Shown piece after piece: positions 9,148 through 18,391 of a stretch of DNA of 64,000 bases. Location of the stretch: contig PKFB01000021.1 in assembly GCA_002919305.1 (NCBI GenBank), forward strand, positions 186,001-250,000, read 5' to 3'. The position numbers were made by a program, and so were the translations under genes. Position 1 is the first letter of the stretch. Every line of letters begins with the position of its first letter. The notes under the pieces were generated by a model that saw only the letters and a list, made by a program, of their open reading frames with translations, was not told where the DNA came from and searched no databases. This stretch comes from Actinomycetales bacterium. Its GTDB lineage: Bacteria; Actinomycetota; Actinomycetes; Mycobacteriales; Micromonosporaceae.

Positions 9148-10628
9148 GCGTGATCACCGCGTACGCCCGTGCCCGAGCCGTGGCCGCCGGCGTCGCCCAA
9201 CCGATCGCCACCGTCCGACACGTTCACCTGGCGGAGCGTCCGCTGGTCTTCGTGCCGCTGACTCTGGCCGGTGAGGCGAACGCGCCACTGGCCGCGATGA
9301 TCGGCACCGATGCGGAGAAGCCGACCCTGCTGACGGTGCCGCAGCCCCGTAACCGAGACCTGCGTTTCGCGTTCGCCGCGCGACTGGCCGACATCGTGGT
9401 GCCCTATGTGGACTCATTCAGCCATGAGGTCGAACCGCTCCGCGACACCGTATGCGCCGTGGACGCGCCCCAACTGATCGTCCCCAACCCCATGGGAATC
9501 GAATTCACCCGACTACTGGGGCGTTCCACCCGTTTTCGCCGTACGGACGGGCCGTACGCGGTCGCCCCTGGCGTACCGCTGCTGGGGCGGTGGTTGACCT
9601 ACTTCGCCGAGCGGGCGGAACACCCTGGCTCCTGCGCGCTCCTGGCACTCACCGACGCATTGAGCCTGCACTGGGCAACCGGGCAAAGCGCCTTGGAAGA
9701 CACCAACCTGGCGGCCCTGATGGCATGGATCGATCCGCCAGCCGAATCCAGCGGAGCCCAGGCAGCGCGTGAAGCCGAAAACCCCAAGGTGTGGCCGCCG
9801 GCCGGTCCAGCCACCGATCCCGAATTCGACAACCAGGTACTGGCCCCATTGATCCGGGCCTACGACACCAGCGCTCCCGACTCGCCAGCGCGGCAGCGAG
9901 CCCTGGACGAGCTGGAGCAGGCACTGGCCAGCCAACTGGAGCCCACCTGGCACCTGATGTGGCGCGGCATCGCCCACCTGCGCTCCCTACCGCCAGGCGT
10001 CTCGGTAGCGGGCCGCTGGGCCGCGGACCGTCGCGCCTTCACTGACTTCCATCGTTACGTCAGTGAAGGCGGAGCGCCGCAGCCACGGCGGGACGGAGCG
10101 GTCGCCGCCGCGTACCGCCTCAACCTACTGGAGCGGGCCCGCACCACCTACGAAGCCGAACGCGCCTTCGACGACCCCTTGGTGATGGCCACCCACCGTC
10201 TCACCGGTGAGGCGTTCCAGGGCACCGTGGTGTCGGTGGACCGGGAACGCCGCGTCCCCAACGAGAAAGGCAACCTGGTCACCCGGCCACTGGTCACGGT
10301 GCACACCAAAGACCCGGTACGCCTCCCGGCCGGCGCGAAAGTCGCCGCGGCGACCCGCCGCTCCCAAACCGGCCTGATCGTCTCTGTCGAGACCGTCCCC
10401 GACGGGACCCTGGTGACACTAGAACTCAGCGGTGGCATGGGACGCGCTAAAGTCCCCCCGCCGGGCAGCGTCCCAGCCCTCGACGAACAGCTCTGCTACA
10501 GCGGGGTCCTACCGGAAAACATCCCTTCACCCGCACTCCCGCCGGTGGAGGAGACCCCGTGGACCCACGGCGGCCCCCCGCAACCATATGAACCGTCCGA
10601 TGAGGACGCTGCAGAGGTGTGGGAATGA
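9144..10628 (+). CDS. Unknown protein, middle gene of the split Dna2-like operon
   Basis: I do not recognise this 494-residue protein. The first 350 residues look mostly helical and include a Pro/Ala-rich linker near 210-225. From about residue 357 the sequence turns to beta structure (FQGTVVSVDRERR, then PLVTVHTKDP, LIVSVETVPDGTLVTLELSGG), which looks like a small barrel. In Dna2 and UPF1-type helicases a beta-barrel is inserted in the helicase, and the helicase encoded next is too short to hold one, so this gene may supply it; that is inference. Both ends overlap their neighbours by 4 bases (ATGA), showing translational coupling. Confidence 0.65.
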   Translation: MSVITAYARARAVAAGVAQPIATVRHVHLAERPLVFVPLTLAGEANAPLAAMIGTDAEKPTLLTVPQPRNRDLRFAFAARLADIVVPYVDSFSHEVEPLRDTVCAVDAPQLIVPNPMGIEFTRLLGRSTRFRRTDGPYAVAPGVPLLGRWLTYFAERAEHPGSCALLALTDALSLHWATGQSALEDTNLAALMAWIDPPAESSGAQAAREAENPKVWPPAGPATDPEFDNQVLAPLIRAYDTSAPDSPARQRALDELEQALASQLEPTWHLMWRGIAHLRSLPPGVSVAGRWAADRRAFTDFHRYVSEGGAPQPRRDGAVAAAYRLNLLERARTTYEAERAFDDPLVMATHRLTGEAFQGTVVSVDRERRVPNEKGNLVTRPLVTVHTKDPVRLPAGAKVAAATRRSQTGLIVSVETVPDGTLVTLELSGGMGRAKVPPPGSVPALDEQLCYSGVLPENIPSPALPPVEETPWTHGGPPQPYEPSDEDAAEVWE

Positions 10629-11992
10629 CCGTCGATACCGCCTCACGTCACTCCACTATGTCCGGTCCAGCGCGATTTGATCCCGCCGCGGAGGCCGAAC
10701 GAGCAACCCAGGCGATCCTGGCGGACTTCACCTCGGCCCACTACCGCGGCGTCGTTGTCGACTCCCCTCCCGGAGCCGGCAAATCCACCCTGGTCGTTCG
10801 TGCAGCCGCTGAGATCGCCGCCACCGGCGAGCCACTGATGATCGTCGCGCAGACCAATGAACAGGTCGACGACCTTGTCGACCGGCTCGCACGACGCCTG
10901 GCCCAAAACATGCCGAGCGCGCGCATTGGCCGACTCAGCAGAGCCGGCTACACGGCCCCGGACCGAATCGCCAACCTGCCTAACGTCACTGTGGACAGTG
11001 ACCTCACCGCGCTCGGTGAGCCAACCATCACCATCGCCACCGCCGCCAAATGGGCGCACGTTAAAGACCGCACCTGGCGCTGGGCCATCGTGGACGAGGC
11101 GTACCAGATGCGCTCCGACTCCCTGCTGGCGATCGCGTCCCGCTTCGAACGCGCACTGTTCGTCGGTGACCCCGGCCAACTCGACCCCTTCTCCACAGTG
11201 GACAGTGACCGGTGGCGTGGACTGACCTGGGACCCGATGCAAAGCGCGGTGGCGGTACTGCTACGCAACAACCCCGACCTCCCCGTCCACCGCCTGCCGG
11301 TATCGTGGCGCCTCCCCCACACCGCCGAGCGGATCATCGCGGACGCCTTCTACCCCCACACCGGTTTCCGTTCCGGAACCGGACCAGGCGAACGTGGGCT
11401 GCGGCTGGGCACCGCAAGCGGCGGCTCGACGGCCCCGATCGACGCTGTCCTGAACGAGGCAGCAGCCTCCGGCTGGGGACTGTTGGAGCTGCCAGCGCGA
11501 TACACCGTACGTACCGATAGCGAAGCCGCAGCCGCGGTGGCCGCGGTAGCGCGTCGTCTCATAGAACGCCGCGCCGTGGCCAGATCCGCTGATCAGGAAC
11601 AACCGATCACCCCCCAACGGATCGCGATCGGCGCAGCCCACCGCGACCAAGTGGCGGCCATCCGCACCGCCCTCGGGAACCTGCCCGTTGCTGTGGACAC
11701 CGCCAACCGACTCCAAGGACGCGAATACGACGTGACCGTGGTGCTCCACCCGCTGTCTGGGCGACGAGACGCGTCCGCGTTCCACCTGGAGAGCGGGCGG
11801 CTGTGCGTCCTGGCGTCACGCCACCGACAGGCATGCGTAGTGGTGGCGCGGGCCGGGATCCGGGAAGTACTGGACACTCATCCGCCCACTGGGCCGGTAC
11901 ATCTGAGTGAACCCGTGAAGTTCCCCGACGGCTGGGTCGCCAATCAGACCGTCATGGCTCATCTGGAGGCACACCGGGTTCGCGTGCGATAA
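10625..11992 (+). CDS. SF1B helicase/ATPase, UPF1/DNA2-like
   Basis: The 455-residue protein carries the full superfamily 1 helicase set in the UPF1/DNA2 style: Walker A PPGAGKST (48-55), motif Ia TNEQVDDL (77-84), motif II DEAYQ (157-161), motif III GDPGQL (181-186), motif IV SWRLPHTAERII ... FYP (227-244), motif V VDTANRLQGREYD (357-369) and motif VI SGRLCVLASRHR (390-401). It has little beyond the two RecA-like lobes. ATG at 10625 overlaps the previous stop by 4 bases. It probably moves along or unwinds DNA or RNA for the two proteins encoded before it. Confidence 0.85.
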   Translation: MTVDTASRHSTMSGPARFDPAAEAERATQAILADFTSAHYRGVVVDSPPGAGKSTLVVRAAAEIAATGEPLMIVAQTNEQVDDLVDRLARRLAQNMPSARIGRLSRAGYTAPDRIANLPNVTVDSDLTALGEPTITIATAAKWAHVKDRTWRWAIVDEAYQMRSDSLLAIASRFERALFVGDPGQLDPFSTVDSDRWRGLTWDPMQSAVAVLLRNNPDLPVHRLPVSWRLPHTAERIIADAFYPHTGFRSGTGPGERGLRLGTASGGSTAPIDAVLNEAAASGWGLLELPARYTVRTDSEAAAAVAAVARRLIERRAVARSADQEQPITPQRIAIGAAHRDQVAAIRTALGNLPVAVDTANRLQGREYDVTVVLHPLSGRRDASAFHLESGRLCVLASRHRQACVVVARAGIREVLDTHPPTGPVHLSEPVKFPDGWVANQTVMAHLEAHRVRVR

Positions 11993-12380
11993 GCCGAACC
12001 AGTCGCCAAGGCGATATGCACCCAGTGAGGACGCGTAATCACCGCCACTTTATCCACAGAACACCCCCACATGCGTGGGGAGGACAGGAAACGACCTGCA
12101 CTTTTACATAGCACAGTGCATAAGTGGACCGCCCCTGTCCGCATACCGTACTCGCTACCACCTCCCCAAAGCAACATAAAAGTAACGTTTCTCAAGTCTG
12201 AGAAGGCTTGCTTACTCAAAAGCACACTCTAGTCACCGCTCCTCACAATCAATGTGGACGCTCTCTGTCCACTTTGCGGTTCCTGTCGAGGCCGGGATAG
12301 GAGCTGAGGAAGCAAGTCGCCTAATCACCTCACCACAGCATCCGCACTCGCCTGGAGTGGGAAGCCACCCTGGGCGGTGA
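11993..12380. other. Gap between convergent genes holding a CRISPR-like repeat unit
   Basis: Apart from the element at 12057-12087 I see no gene here. The stretch is AT-richer than its surroundings. No second copy of the repeat is present. Confidence 0.5.
12057..12087 (-). repeat. Solitary type I-E-like CRISPR repeat unit
   Basis: Read on the minus strand this 31-base segment starts CTGTCCTCCCCACGC and ends ATGTGGGGGTGTTCTG. It has the CCCCAC/GTGGGG stem with a 4-base loop and the GTGTTC-type 3' flank of actinobacterial type I-E CRISPR repeats. There is one copy only and no cas gene in the window. It could be an array remnant, a single-repeat regulatory RNA, or a chance terminator hairpin. 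Confidence 0.45.
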
Positions 12381-14756
12381 TCAGTCGATAGGCTCAGTGA
12401 GGAGGCGGCCAGCGTGTTCTCTGAGGCCTTTGTATCTGGCGTTTTTGGCTATGTCCCTCAGGTGCGCCAGCGCAACGTCGCCGCCGATTGTGGCCAGTAC
12501 CTCCAGGCCGGTTACGGCTCGAGCGTGACTTCCCTCACCTGGCCAGGAAAGGATCAGTGGGGTCAACCGGCGTACCGTCTGCTCATTCCCAAGTAGGCCA
12601 AGTGCGTCGAACGCCCAGCGTTCTCGTGATGGTGTACCTGCGTTTTGCCACTGCTGGAACAGGGCCCAGGCGAATTCGGCCAAGCTCTCTGGCTCACAGG
12701 CTTCCTTCACCACCGCGACGCCCGCGTACGGCTCGTCGAGTCGGGAGAGGGCCAGCATGACGAGCAGGTGCTGGATCGCTGTTTTCGGTAGCGCTCCTGC
12801 TCCGTTCTTCAACCACACCGGGGGTAGCAGGGCCGGCTGTGCCCAGATAGGTGGTTTGGGGATTCGCGCGGGGAGCATCTCAAGCGGGTCGGTCCCGAGG
12901 AGGGTCTGCACCGCGGCTTCCACTCGTGGGCCGTAGCTGCTGGCGGCTGTTAAAACTGCGTCGGTGTTCCCGACGGCGATGGTGCGTAAGGCGTGCTCGG
13001 CGTGTCGCCGTTTGGCGCCTGTGCGTCCCAGTGCCAGTGGGATCAGGGCACGGGCGGCGGCTTCGGGATGGCGGGCAAACCAAGCTAGCGCGGTCGATCG
13101 GACAGCTTTTGAGCGTGCCCACTGCGCCATCAGCAGAGCGATTTCTGGTCCGGTGAAGGGCATCAACAGGTGGGCATGGCACACAGGGTGGCGTCGTGCC
13201 ACGTCGAGTACGACGGGAAGGGCGGCCAGTTCGAACCGGGCTACCACGCTCTCCAGCCATAGGGCTCCGCTTCCCAGGAGATCCATTGGGCGCCACTGGT
13301 GGATGAGGGAGCGCGCGAGAGGCTCGGGGGCCTCCATGAAGAAGGTCCACTCCTCGTAGGGGGTGAGTTGACCGGCGCGTAGTCGCTCGGCCTTCAGGGC
13401 CCAGTCGGTGTCGTGCTTCCAGTACCTCTGGTGCTTTTGGCGCCAGTCGTCGCGCTCCCCCGGTTCCCATTTGATTGTCGGCGCGTCATCGCAGTGGAGC
13501 CCGGCTATCTGTGTCCGAAGTGTCTGCCGAGGTTTGGTCCATGGTGGATTGACGAGTGGGGCGGGTAGCGCCTTCGCTGGCGCTTCCACGATCGATGCTT
13601 TCTCTTTTCGGATTGTGTAGAGCCGTTTCGCTGCGGCTGGGCTCAGCGATGGCAGCACCTCATTGATCAACTCGGGGTGTGCCCTGGCATGGACTCGGAG
13701 CAGCTCACCTGGGAGCGGCTGTGCCCCGGCTTCGGCTAGCAGGCGGAGGGCTCGTCTGGGGAACCGTTTGGCGGCCTCGACCAGTGCGGGTCGGACGTGC
13801 TTGCTATTCACGCGGTCAAGTAGCGTTTGGAAGGCGTCATCGGTTGGTAGTACCGCGATGGCGGACAGCAGGCGCCGGATGTTCTCTACGTATTCCTCTT
13901 GGTCCAGCCATTCGATGAGGAATTCGAGGGCGTCTGATCCCAATCCTTCCACAAAGGACGATAGGACCGGTGTTATGTGGGGTACGGCGCTGCGGGGCAC
14001 CTGGTCTGCGATTCGTCGGGCCTGTTCCGGGGTTCTTACCGCTGTGAGCAGGGCCAGTCCTAGGTGTTTGTCACCGGACTCGGCCACCATTGCGCAGTCG
14101 GCTTCTACCCAGTCGGTTTGGGTGGGGGCGAGGAATGATGTGGCTACCCGTTGGTACGCGGTGTACCGCAGCTTGGCCAGTACCGTGACGGCGGTGGCGT
14201 ACTCTTCATCGGACACGGCGGCCAGCATTGTTCGGACCCGGCCAGGGACCAGCAGGAATTGCTGGTAGTCGATACCTAAATCCTTCTTGAGCGGTTTGCG
14301 GTATCGAACCGCCTGGGCGGGGAGGTTTCCGTCGAGGTGGGTGAGGGCCATGAGGTGGGCTGCCGCGCGTACCGCGAACGGTATGCCGTGTTGGATGATC
14401 CAGGCGTCGGCGAAAACCTCTTCTTCGTCCTGTCGGCGCCAGTCAAGTCCGTTTCTGATCGCGGCGATGACCGCGGCGGCGCCCACTGCGTTGGTTTCTC
14501 CTGCGAGGTACGCCTGTCCGGCGGCGGTCAGTTCTGGCGCGGTGTTGGGGTGTGTGAGAGCCCGTGTAATGGTGGTTCGGAATTCTTGGAGTAGTTCTTC
14601 AGCTCGGGTGACGGCGGTGGTCTCTGGCGCCCTCGTCACCACGCTCACGCCGTCTTTGCGGGGGTACCGGATCCGGTACCACGCCGGTGGCACGACGAAG
14701 GTGTTCTCGTCCGACGGATAGTCTACAGTAGACGGCATCTTGTCCAATTCTGTCAC
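12381..14756 (-). CDS. HEAT-like helical repeat protein related to DUF4132 proteins, C-terminal domain absent
   Basis: The 791-residue protein is helical and repetitive throughout. It resembles the long N-terminal helical region of actinobacterial DUF4132 (MolR-like) proteins, including a middle segment with FPRRALRLLAEAGAQ, HPELINEVLPSLSP and LPAPLVNPPW. It stops after a segment (LAHLRDIAKNARYKGLREHA) that in those proteins leads into the C-terminal domain, so that domain is missing, and the bases downstream do not encode it. The GTG start has no ribosome site but lies eight bases after a TATAGT -10 element, suggesting a leaderless mRNA. Its role is unknown; it converges on the helicase operon. 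Confidence 0.65.
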   Translation of the reverse strand: MTELDKMPSTVDYPSDENTFVVPPAWYRIRYPRKDGVSVVTRAPETTAVTRAEELLQEFRTTITRALTHPNTAPELTAAGQAYLAGETNAVGAAAVIAAIRNGLDWRRQDEEEVFADAWIIQHGIPFAVRAAAHLMALTHLDGNLPAQAVRYRKPLKKDLGIDYQQFLLVPGRVRTMLAAVSDEEYATAVTVLAKLRYTAYQRVATSFLAPTQTDWVEADCAMVAESGDKHLGLALLTAVRTPEQARRIADQVPRSAVPHITPVLSSFVEGLGSDALEFLIEWLDQEEYVENIRRLLSAIAVLPTDDAFQTLLDRVNSKHVRPALVEAAKRFPRRALRLLAEAGAQPLPGELLRVHARAHPELINEVLPSLSPAAAKRLYTIRKEKASIVEAPAKALPAPLVNPPWTKPRQTLRTQIAGLHCDDAPTIKWEPGERDDWRQKHQRYWKHDTDWALKAERLRAGQLTPYEEWTFFMEAPEPLARSLIHQWRPMDLLGSGALWLESVVARFELAALPVVLDVARRHPVCHAHLLMPFTGPEIALLMAQWARSKAVRSTALAWFARHPEAAARALIPLALGRTGAKRRHAEHALRTIAVGNTDAVLTAASSYGPRVEAAVQTLLGTDPLEMLPARIPKPPIWAQPALLPPVWLKNGAGALPKTAIQHLLVMLALSRLDEPYAGVAVVKEACEPESLAEFAWALFQQWQNAGTPSRERWAFDALGLLGNEQTVRRLTPLILSWPGEGSHARAVTGLEVLATIGGDVALAHLRDIAKNARYKGLREHAGRLLTEPID

Positions 14757-15560
14757 CGTACGTCACTATATGCCGGGATCGCTCGTTGGATCTACCTGTG
14801 GCCGGTGACAGCACATTGGCGATGTTGACCAACCTCACTGATGACAGAAGGCGGTCATACCTGGTCATCGCCAGCCCCCATGGCCGTTTCTTCCTCCCCG
14901 CCCAACGCTGTCCCGACCTCGGGTCGAAGAAAACGGAAACCGAATATCAGGATCTGCTATTTGGAATCACTCAAAAAATCGATTGAAGTCTTACGAGGAG
15001 CGTTTGCGGCGCCGCGGTAGCAACCAGACGCCATCGCCTACGAAGATCTCGATACTCGTTGCCTACTCCTGACTCGCCCCCTATCGCACCTCACCCGGCG
15101 GTGTCTAGGTTCTCACGCCCTATTATCACGCTTCTTCTCTATTTCCGATGAATTCTCCTGTCACTTTGACCGTCCCTGGATAACGAAACTGAGACACTAC
15201 AACCGCCGACTGACATAGATACGTCGATACCCCATACAGACTTGGCGGCTTGTCACCAATAGATCTATGACATATCGCGTGTTATATGAATACGACGAAC
15301 TATCCGTAAAATCGATGGCACATACCATCAATTACGCGCTTCGCCTCGCGTAGGAAACACAGGAAGCACATAGCGATACCCAGGCCGCCTTGTCATCGAC
15401 GGTCAGCTTGGTCGTGGCGCCCACACCGGAGGCTGTCGCCTCCCGGCCCGCTTCCAACCGAGGCGCAATGCGGAACACACAGTCGCCGCCGAGTCGAGCT
15501 TCACCCCTCTCTGAGCCCACGAGACATGGATCTGTGCCGATGTCTTAGGAGGAGATCCCG
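14757..15560. other. Gene-poor AT-richer region
   Basis: Besides the promoter at its left end, I find no coding sequence with plausible codon usage. The part from about 15100 to 15340 is unusually AT-rich for this genome, which fits an accessory or formerly mobile region. Confidence 0.45.
14765..14770 (-). promoter_or_regulatory. -10 element of a probable leaderless promoter
   Basis: On the minus strand TATAGT lies eight bases before the GTG start at 14756. No Shine-Dalgarno sequence precedes that GTG. This spacing puts the transcription start at or next to the start codon. Confidence 0.5.
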
Positions 15561-15710
15561 ATGATTCGGGCTCAGCGAAGCGGGGTCGCCTCTGGTGAAC
15601 CGGGCGTCGCGCTGCTCATCGCGCGCGAGCCTGATGGACGAGACGGGTCAGCCGAGGTGTCATCGGCTCGAGCCCACCTCTGGCGTCCAGTAATCCGAGT
15701 GTCGTGTTAG
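15561..15710 (+). CDS. Possible 49-residue small protein
   Basis: A near-perfect ribosome site AGGAGGAG lies six bases before ATG, and a 49-residue frame follows. The product is Arg/Ala-rich with no membrane segment and is not recognised. The strong initiation site is the main support; the codon pattern is only weakly convincing. The 286 bases after it hold nothing I recognise. Confidence 0.3.
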   Translation: MIRAQRSGVASGEPGVALLIAREPDGRDGSAEVSSARAHLWRPVIRVSC

Positions 15711-15996
15711 ATCCGCCCATGGGGCGAGCCTGCGGTGACGCGTTTGCGCGTAACGCGGAGTGCGTGGGGTTCGTGGGGTTTCTGTGTGGGGTTTCAGGTC
15801 CGGGTGTGTGCGCCCAGCCCCGCCGCACCGTCGCCCTCAATGGGGTTCTGTCGCTACGACACCTACCACGGATTCAGGACCTCACCCGCTTCCCACATCG
15901 GACTCCTGGATGAGAACAGGGCGCCGGAAGGAAACGGGTGAGGATCCGGTTGGTATTCAGTTCAGTGCGGGCCAGTTGAAGTTTCAGTGCAGATCA

Positions 15997-17388
15997 TCAG
16001 TTGAAGCCGAAGCCCCACGGCAGCGACGTCCAGCGGAACAGGTGGAGCGGCACGGCGTCGGCCAGCATCTGATACCCGGTCGGGTTCAGGTGCAGGTGGT
16101 CGCCCTCGTCCGCCTCCGGCCGCAGTCGGCTGGGGTCGGAGGGGTCACGGACCGCGCGGTCAAAGTCAATGACCGCGTCGAATCGGCCGCTGGTGCGGAT
16201 CCAGCGGTTGACCGCCTGCCGCGCGGCTTCCCGGTGTCCTTCGGGGTCGTCGTACATGTCGTTGCCTCCGAAGGGCAGCAGGGTCGCGCCGTACACCCGT
16301 AGCCCCTGTGCGTGGGCTCGCACGATGATCTGCTCGTACGCCGCGATCAGGTCCTCCACAACCTGCTGCTGTGCCTCCTCGGTGGCCTCGGCCGTACCGA
16401 TGTCGTTGATGCCTTCGAACACGATCAGCCACTGGGGTCCACTGAGCGCCAGGATGTCCCGGTCCATCCGGGCCAGAACGTTGGGGCCTAAGCCGTCGTT
16501 GAGAACGCGGTTACCACCGGCCGCCTGGTTCAGGACAGCGATATCGGCCGTGCCCCGATTCGCCCGCAGCCGCTCGGCCAGCCGATCCGGCCAGCGGTTG
16601 TTCATGTTGGTGGTGGAGCCTCGTCCGTCGGTCAGGGAGTCGCCCAGGATCGCGATCGCTGAGGTGGTGTGCCGCGCCCACACCTCAAGGCCGCTGATGA
16701 AGTACCAGTGGTCGGTGGGGGTGGCGCCGGGCAGATCCACGGCGTTGACGTGGTTGCCGGCCAGCAGGTAGGAGGTGGTCCGGGAGCCGGGGTGTGAGGT
16801 GATGTTGTTGGAGGCTTGTCCCTCGGCCAGGTACATCGTGATGGTGAGGTTGGAGCCCGGGGCCACCCGGAAGTTCAACGGGTCGGACACCATCTGTGCC
16901 CCGACCGGGATCACCACCGACTGCCGACCGCTGAAGGTCACCCGCCGCACGGTGCCCGGTTGAATCGCGGAGACGCCGGCTCGACCGCCTTCGGGCAGCG
17001 CCACGGTGACCGCGGTGATGGGAAGCGGCGCGCCTCCGAAAGCATTCGAGATCCGTAGCCGTATCTGATCCCCACCGATCGATACGTGTATGGTCTGCCG
17101 CAACGTGGCGTCAGCGAGCACCAGATTGTCTTGCGTGAACGGGGCCGGCGGCATGTTGTGGGGCTCTGTCAGCTGCGGCATCGCCGTCCAGGTGTGCACC
17201 CAGTGGCCATTCATGGCCGGGCCAATCTGTGGGGTGCCCCGTTCCGGCGCGGTTGACGCGTTCTCCGCCCACGCAGCGGTGATGACGGGTGTTATCACCG
17301 CGAGGATGACCGCGATGATTCCCGCAGCGAGGAGATCACGGATTGAGGATCTCCTTCTGCTCTTCGCGGACGCGTTGTCTTCTTTCAT
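15997..17388 (-). CDS. Secreted or membrane-anchored SGNH/GDSL hydrolase
   Basis: The 463-residue protein starts with a basic stretch and one membrane segment (about 19-39) followed by AWA, so it is exported by Sec and perhaps cleaved there. A beta-rich N-terminal half is followed by an SGNH hydrolase domain: GDSLTDG with nucleophile Ser251, AAGGNR (Gly), GIND (Asn328) and DHLHLNPTGY with the catalytic Asp-x-x-His near the end. Such enzymes are esterases acting on acetylated polysaccharides or lipids outside the cell. It lies beside a secreted polysaccharide deacetylase on the same strand, which suggests a shared theme of carbohydrate de-acylation. Confidence 0.85.
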   Translation of the reverse strand: MKEDNASAKSRRRSSIRDLLAAGIIAVILAVITPVITAAWAENASTAPERGTPQIGPAMNGHWVHTWTAMPQLTEPHNMPPAPFTQDNLVLADATLRQTIHVSIGGDQIRLRISNAFGGAPLPITAVTVALPEGGRAGVSAIQPGTVRRVTFSGRQSVVIPVGAQMVSDPLNFRVAPGSNLTITMYLAEGQASNNITSHPGSRTTSYLLAGNHVNAVDLPGATPTDHWYFISGLEVWARHTTSAIAILGDSLTDGRGSTTNMNNRWPDRLAERLRANRGTADIAVLNQAAGGNRVLNDGLGPNVLARMDRDILALSGPQWLIVFEGINDIGTAEATEEAQQQVVEDLIAAYEQIIVRAHAQGLRVYGATLLPFGGNDMYDDPEGHREAARQAVNRWIRTSGRFDAVIDFDRAVRDPSDPSRLRPEADEGDHLHLNPTGYQMLADAVPLHLFRWTSLPWGFGFN

Positions 17389-17581
17389 AGGCGTGCCTTC
17401 CCGCGAATCCGACGGATAGGCGGCGGCTCCGCTTTTGGGTCAATCGGACATCACTTTCCCCTGTCTTGACTCCACTAAGTGACACCGCCGCCTCATATGA
17501 CCGAAAATAAAGTTAACCTCCCTGAAAACTCATATCAAGATAATCAGGTCGGCTATCCATATAGCTCGCGTATACATATAA

Positions 17582-17634
17582 AAGGGCAGCCTGAAATAAA
17601 CTCCTGGGAATTCAGGAGTTATTTCGGCTGCCCT
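17582..17634 (-). terminator. Strong intrinsic terminator of the deacetylase gene
   Basis: AAGGGCAGCC plus GAAATAA and CTCCTG pair with their complements over about 23 bp with two single-base bulges and a short AATT-containing loop. On the minus strand TTTTAT follows. The hairpin lies just after the stop at 17651. Confidence 0.8.
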
Positions 17635-17650
17635 TATGGACGAGAACGAT

Positions 17651-18391
17651 TCAGCCGCGTCGGGCGGGTCGTCCGAACCGCCATCCCTCCGCGCGGAACT
17701 CCCTGATGATCTGGTCGACTGCCGCGACGGTCTGGCTCCGGTCACCACCGCCGTCGTGCAGGAGCACGACGGCGCCCGGTGTGATGCCTTCCCGCAACCG
17801 GCGTACCAGTTCCTCGGTGCCCGGAGGTTCCCAGTCACCGACTGCCAGACGCCAGCCCAAGGGCTGCATGCCCAGCTCCGCCGCCACCTGCGGGGTCTGC
17901 CCCCAGCTGCCGTAGGGTGCGCGGAAGTAGGGGATGGGTGCCCACGGCACGATTCGGCGGATCGTGGCGTTCGTCTCCAGTAGATCAGCGCGGATCTGGG
18001 CGGGCGTCCACGTACTCATGTCGTCGTGGTGCATCGAGTGGTTGCACAGGATGTGCCCTTCCGCGACGATCTGCCGCACGATCCACGGGTACTGCCGGAC
18101 GTGATCGCCCCACAGGCAGAACACCGCCTGGACACGGTGGCGACGCAGGACCCGCAGAAGCTCAGGGGTGTCAACCGGGTTCGGACCGTCATCGAATGTG
18201 AGGGCGATGACGTTCCCGCCCTGTTGCGTGGAATCGACGATGTTCGCGTTGGGACGCCCCGCCTGGACCGCACCCGTTGGGGTCAACATCCCACTCACCA
18301 TAAGGCCAATCGCCAAGAACACGGCCGCCATGAATCGGCGCGACCGGTGACCTGGCTGTGTGGCGGCTCTGATCCGGGTCTTTGTTGTCAT
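17651..18391 (-). CDS. Secreted polysaccharide deacetylase (NodB domain)
   Basis: The 246-residue protein has a signal segment (about 20-44) and then a NodB homology domain belonging to carbohydrate esterase family 4, whose members remove N- or O-acetyl groups from peptidoglycan, chitin or xylan using a metal ion. Visible motifs are TFDDGP (65-70, catalytic and metal Asp), the metal ligands in NHSMHHDD (His118 and His122), FRAPYG and LLHDGGG near the end. Length and order are normal. The ATG follows AAGGG. A long terminator closes the gene. Confidence 0.9.
   Translation of the reverse strand: MTTKTRIRAATQPGHRSRRFMAAVFLAIGLMVSGMLTPTGAVQAGRPNANIVDSTQQGGNVIALTFDDGPNPVDTPELLRVLRRHRVQAVFCLWGDHVRQYPWIVRQIVAEGHILCNHSMHHDDMSTWTPAQIRADLLETNATIRRIVPWAPIPYFRAPYGSWGQTPQVAAELGMQPLGWRLAVGDWEPPGTEELVRRLREGITPGAVVLLHDGGGDRSQTVAAVDQIIREFRAEGWRFGRPARRG

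Noticed and set aside
15616..15840. Minus-strand frame with a GLEPMTPRL segment, resembling products mis-called from tRNA-like DNA
   Set aside because: No cloverleaf can be folded here and no gene start is supported; it may be a trace of an old tRNA-like or attachment sequence, but this cannot be shown.
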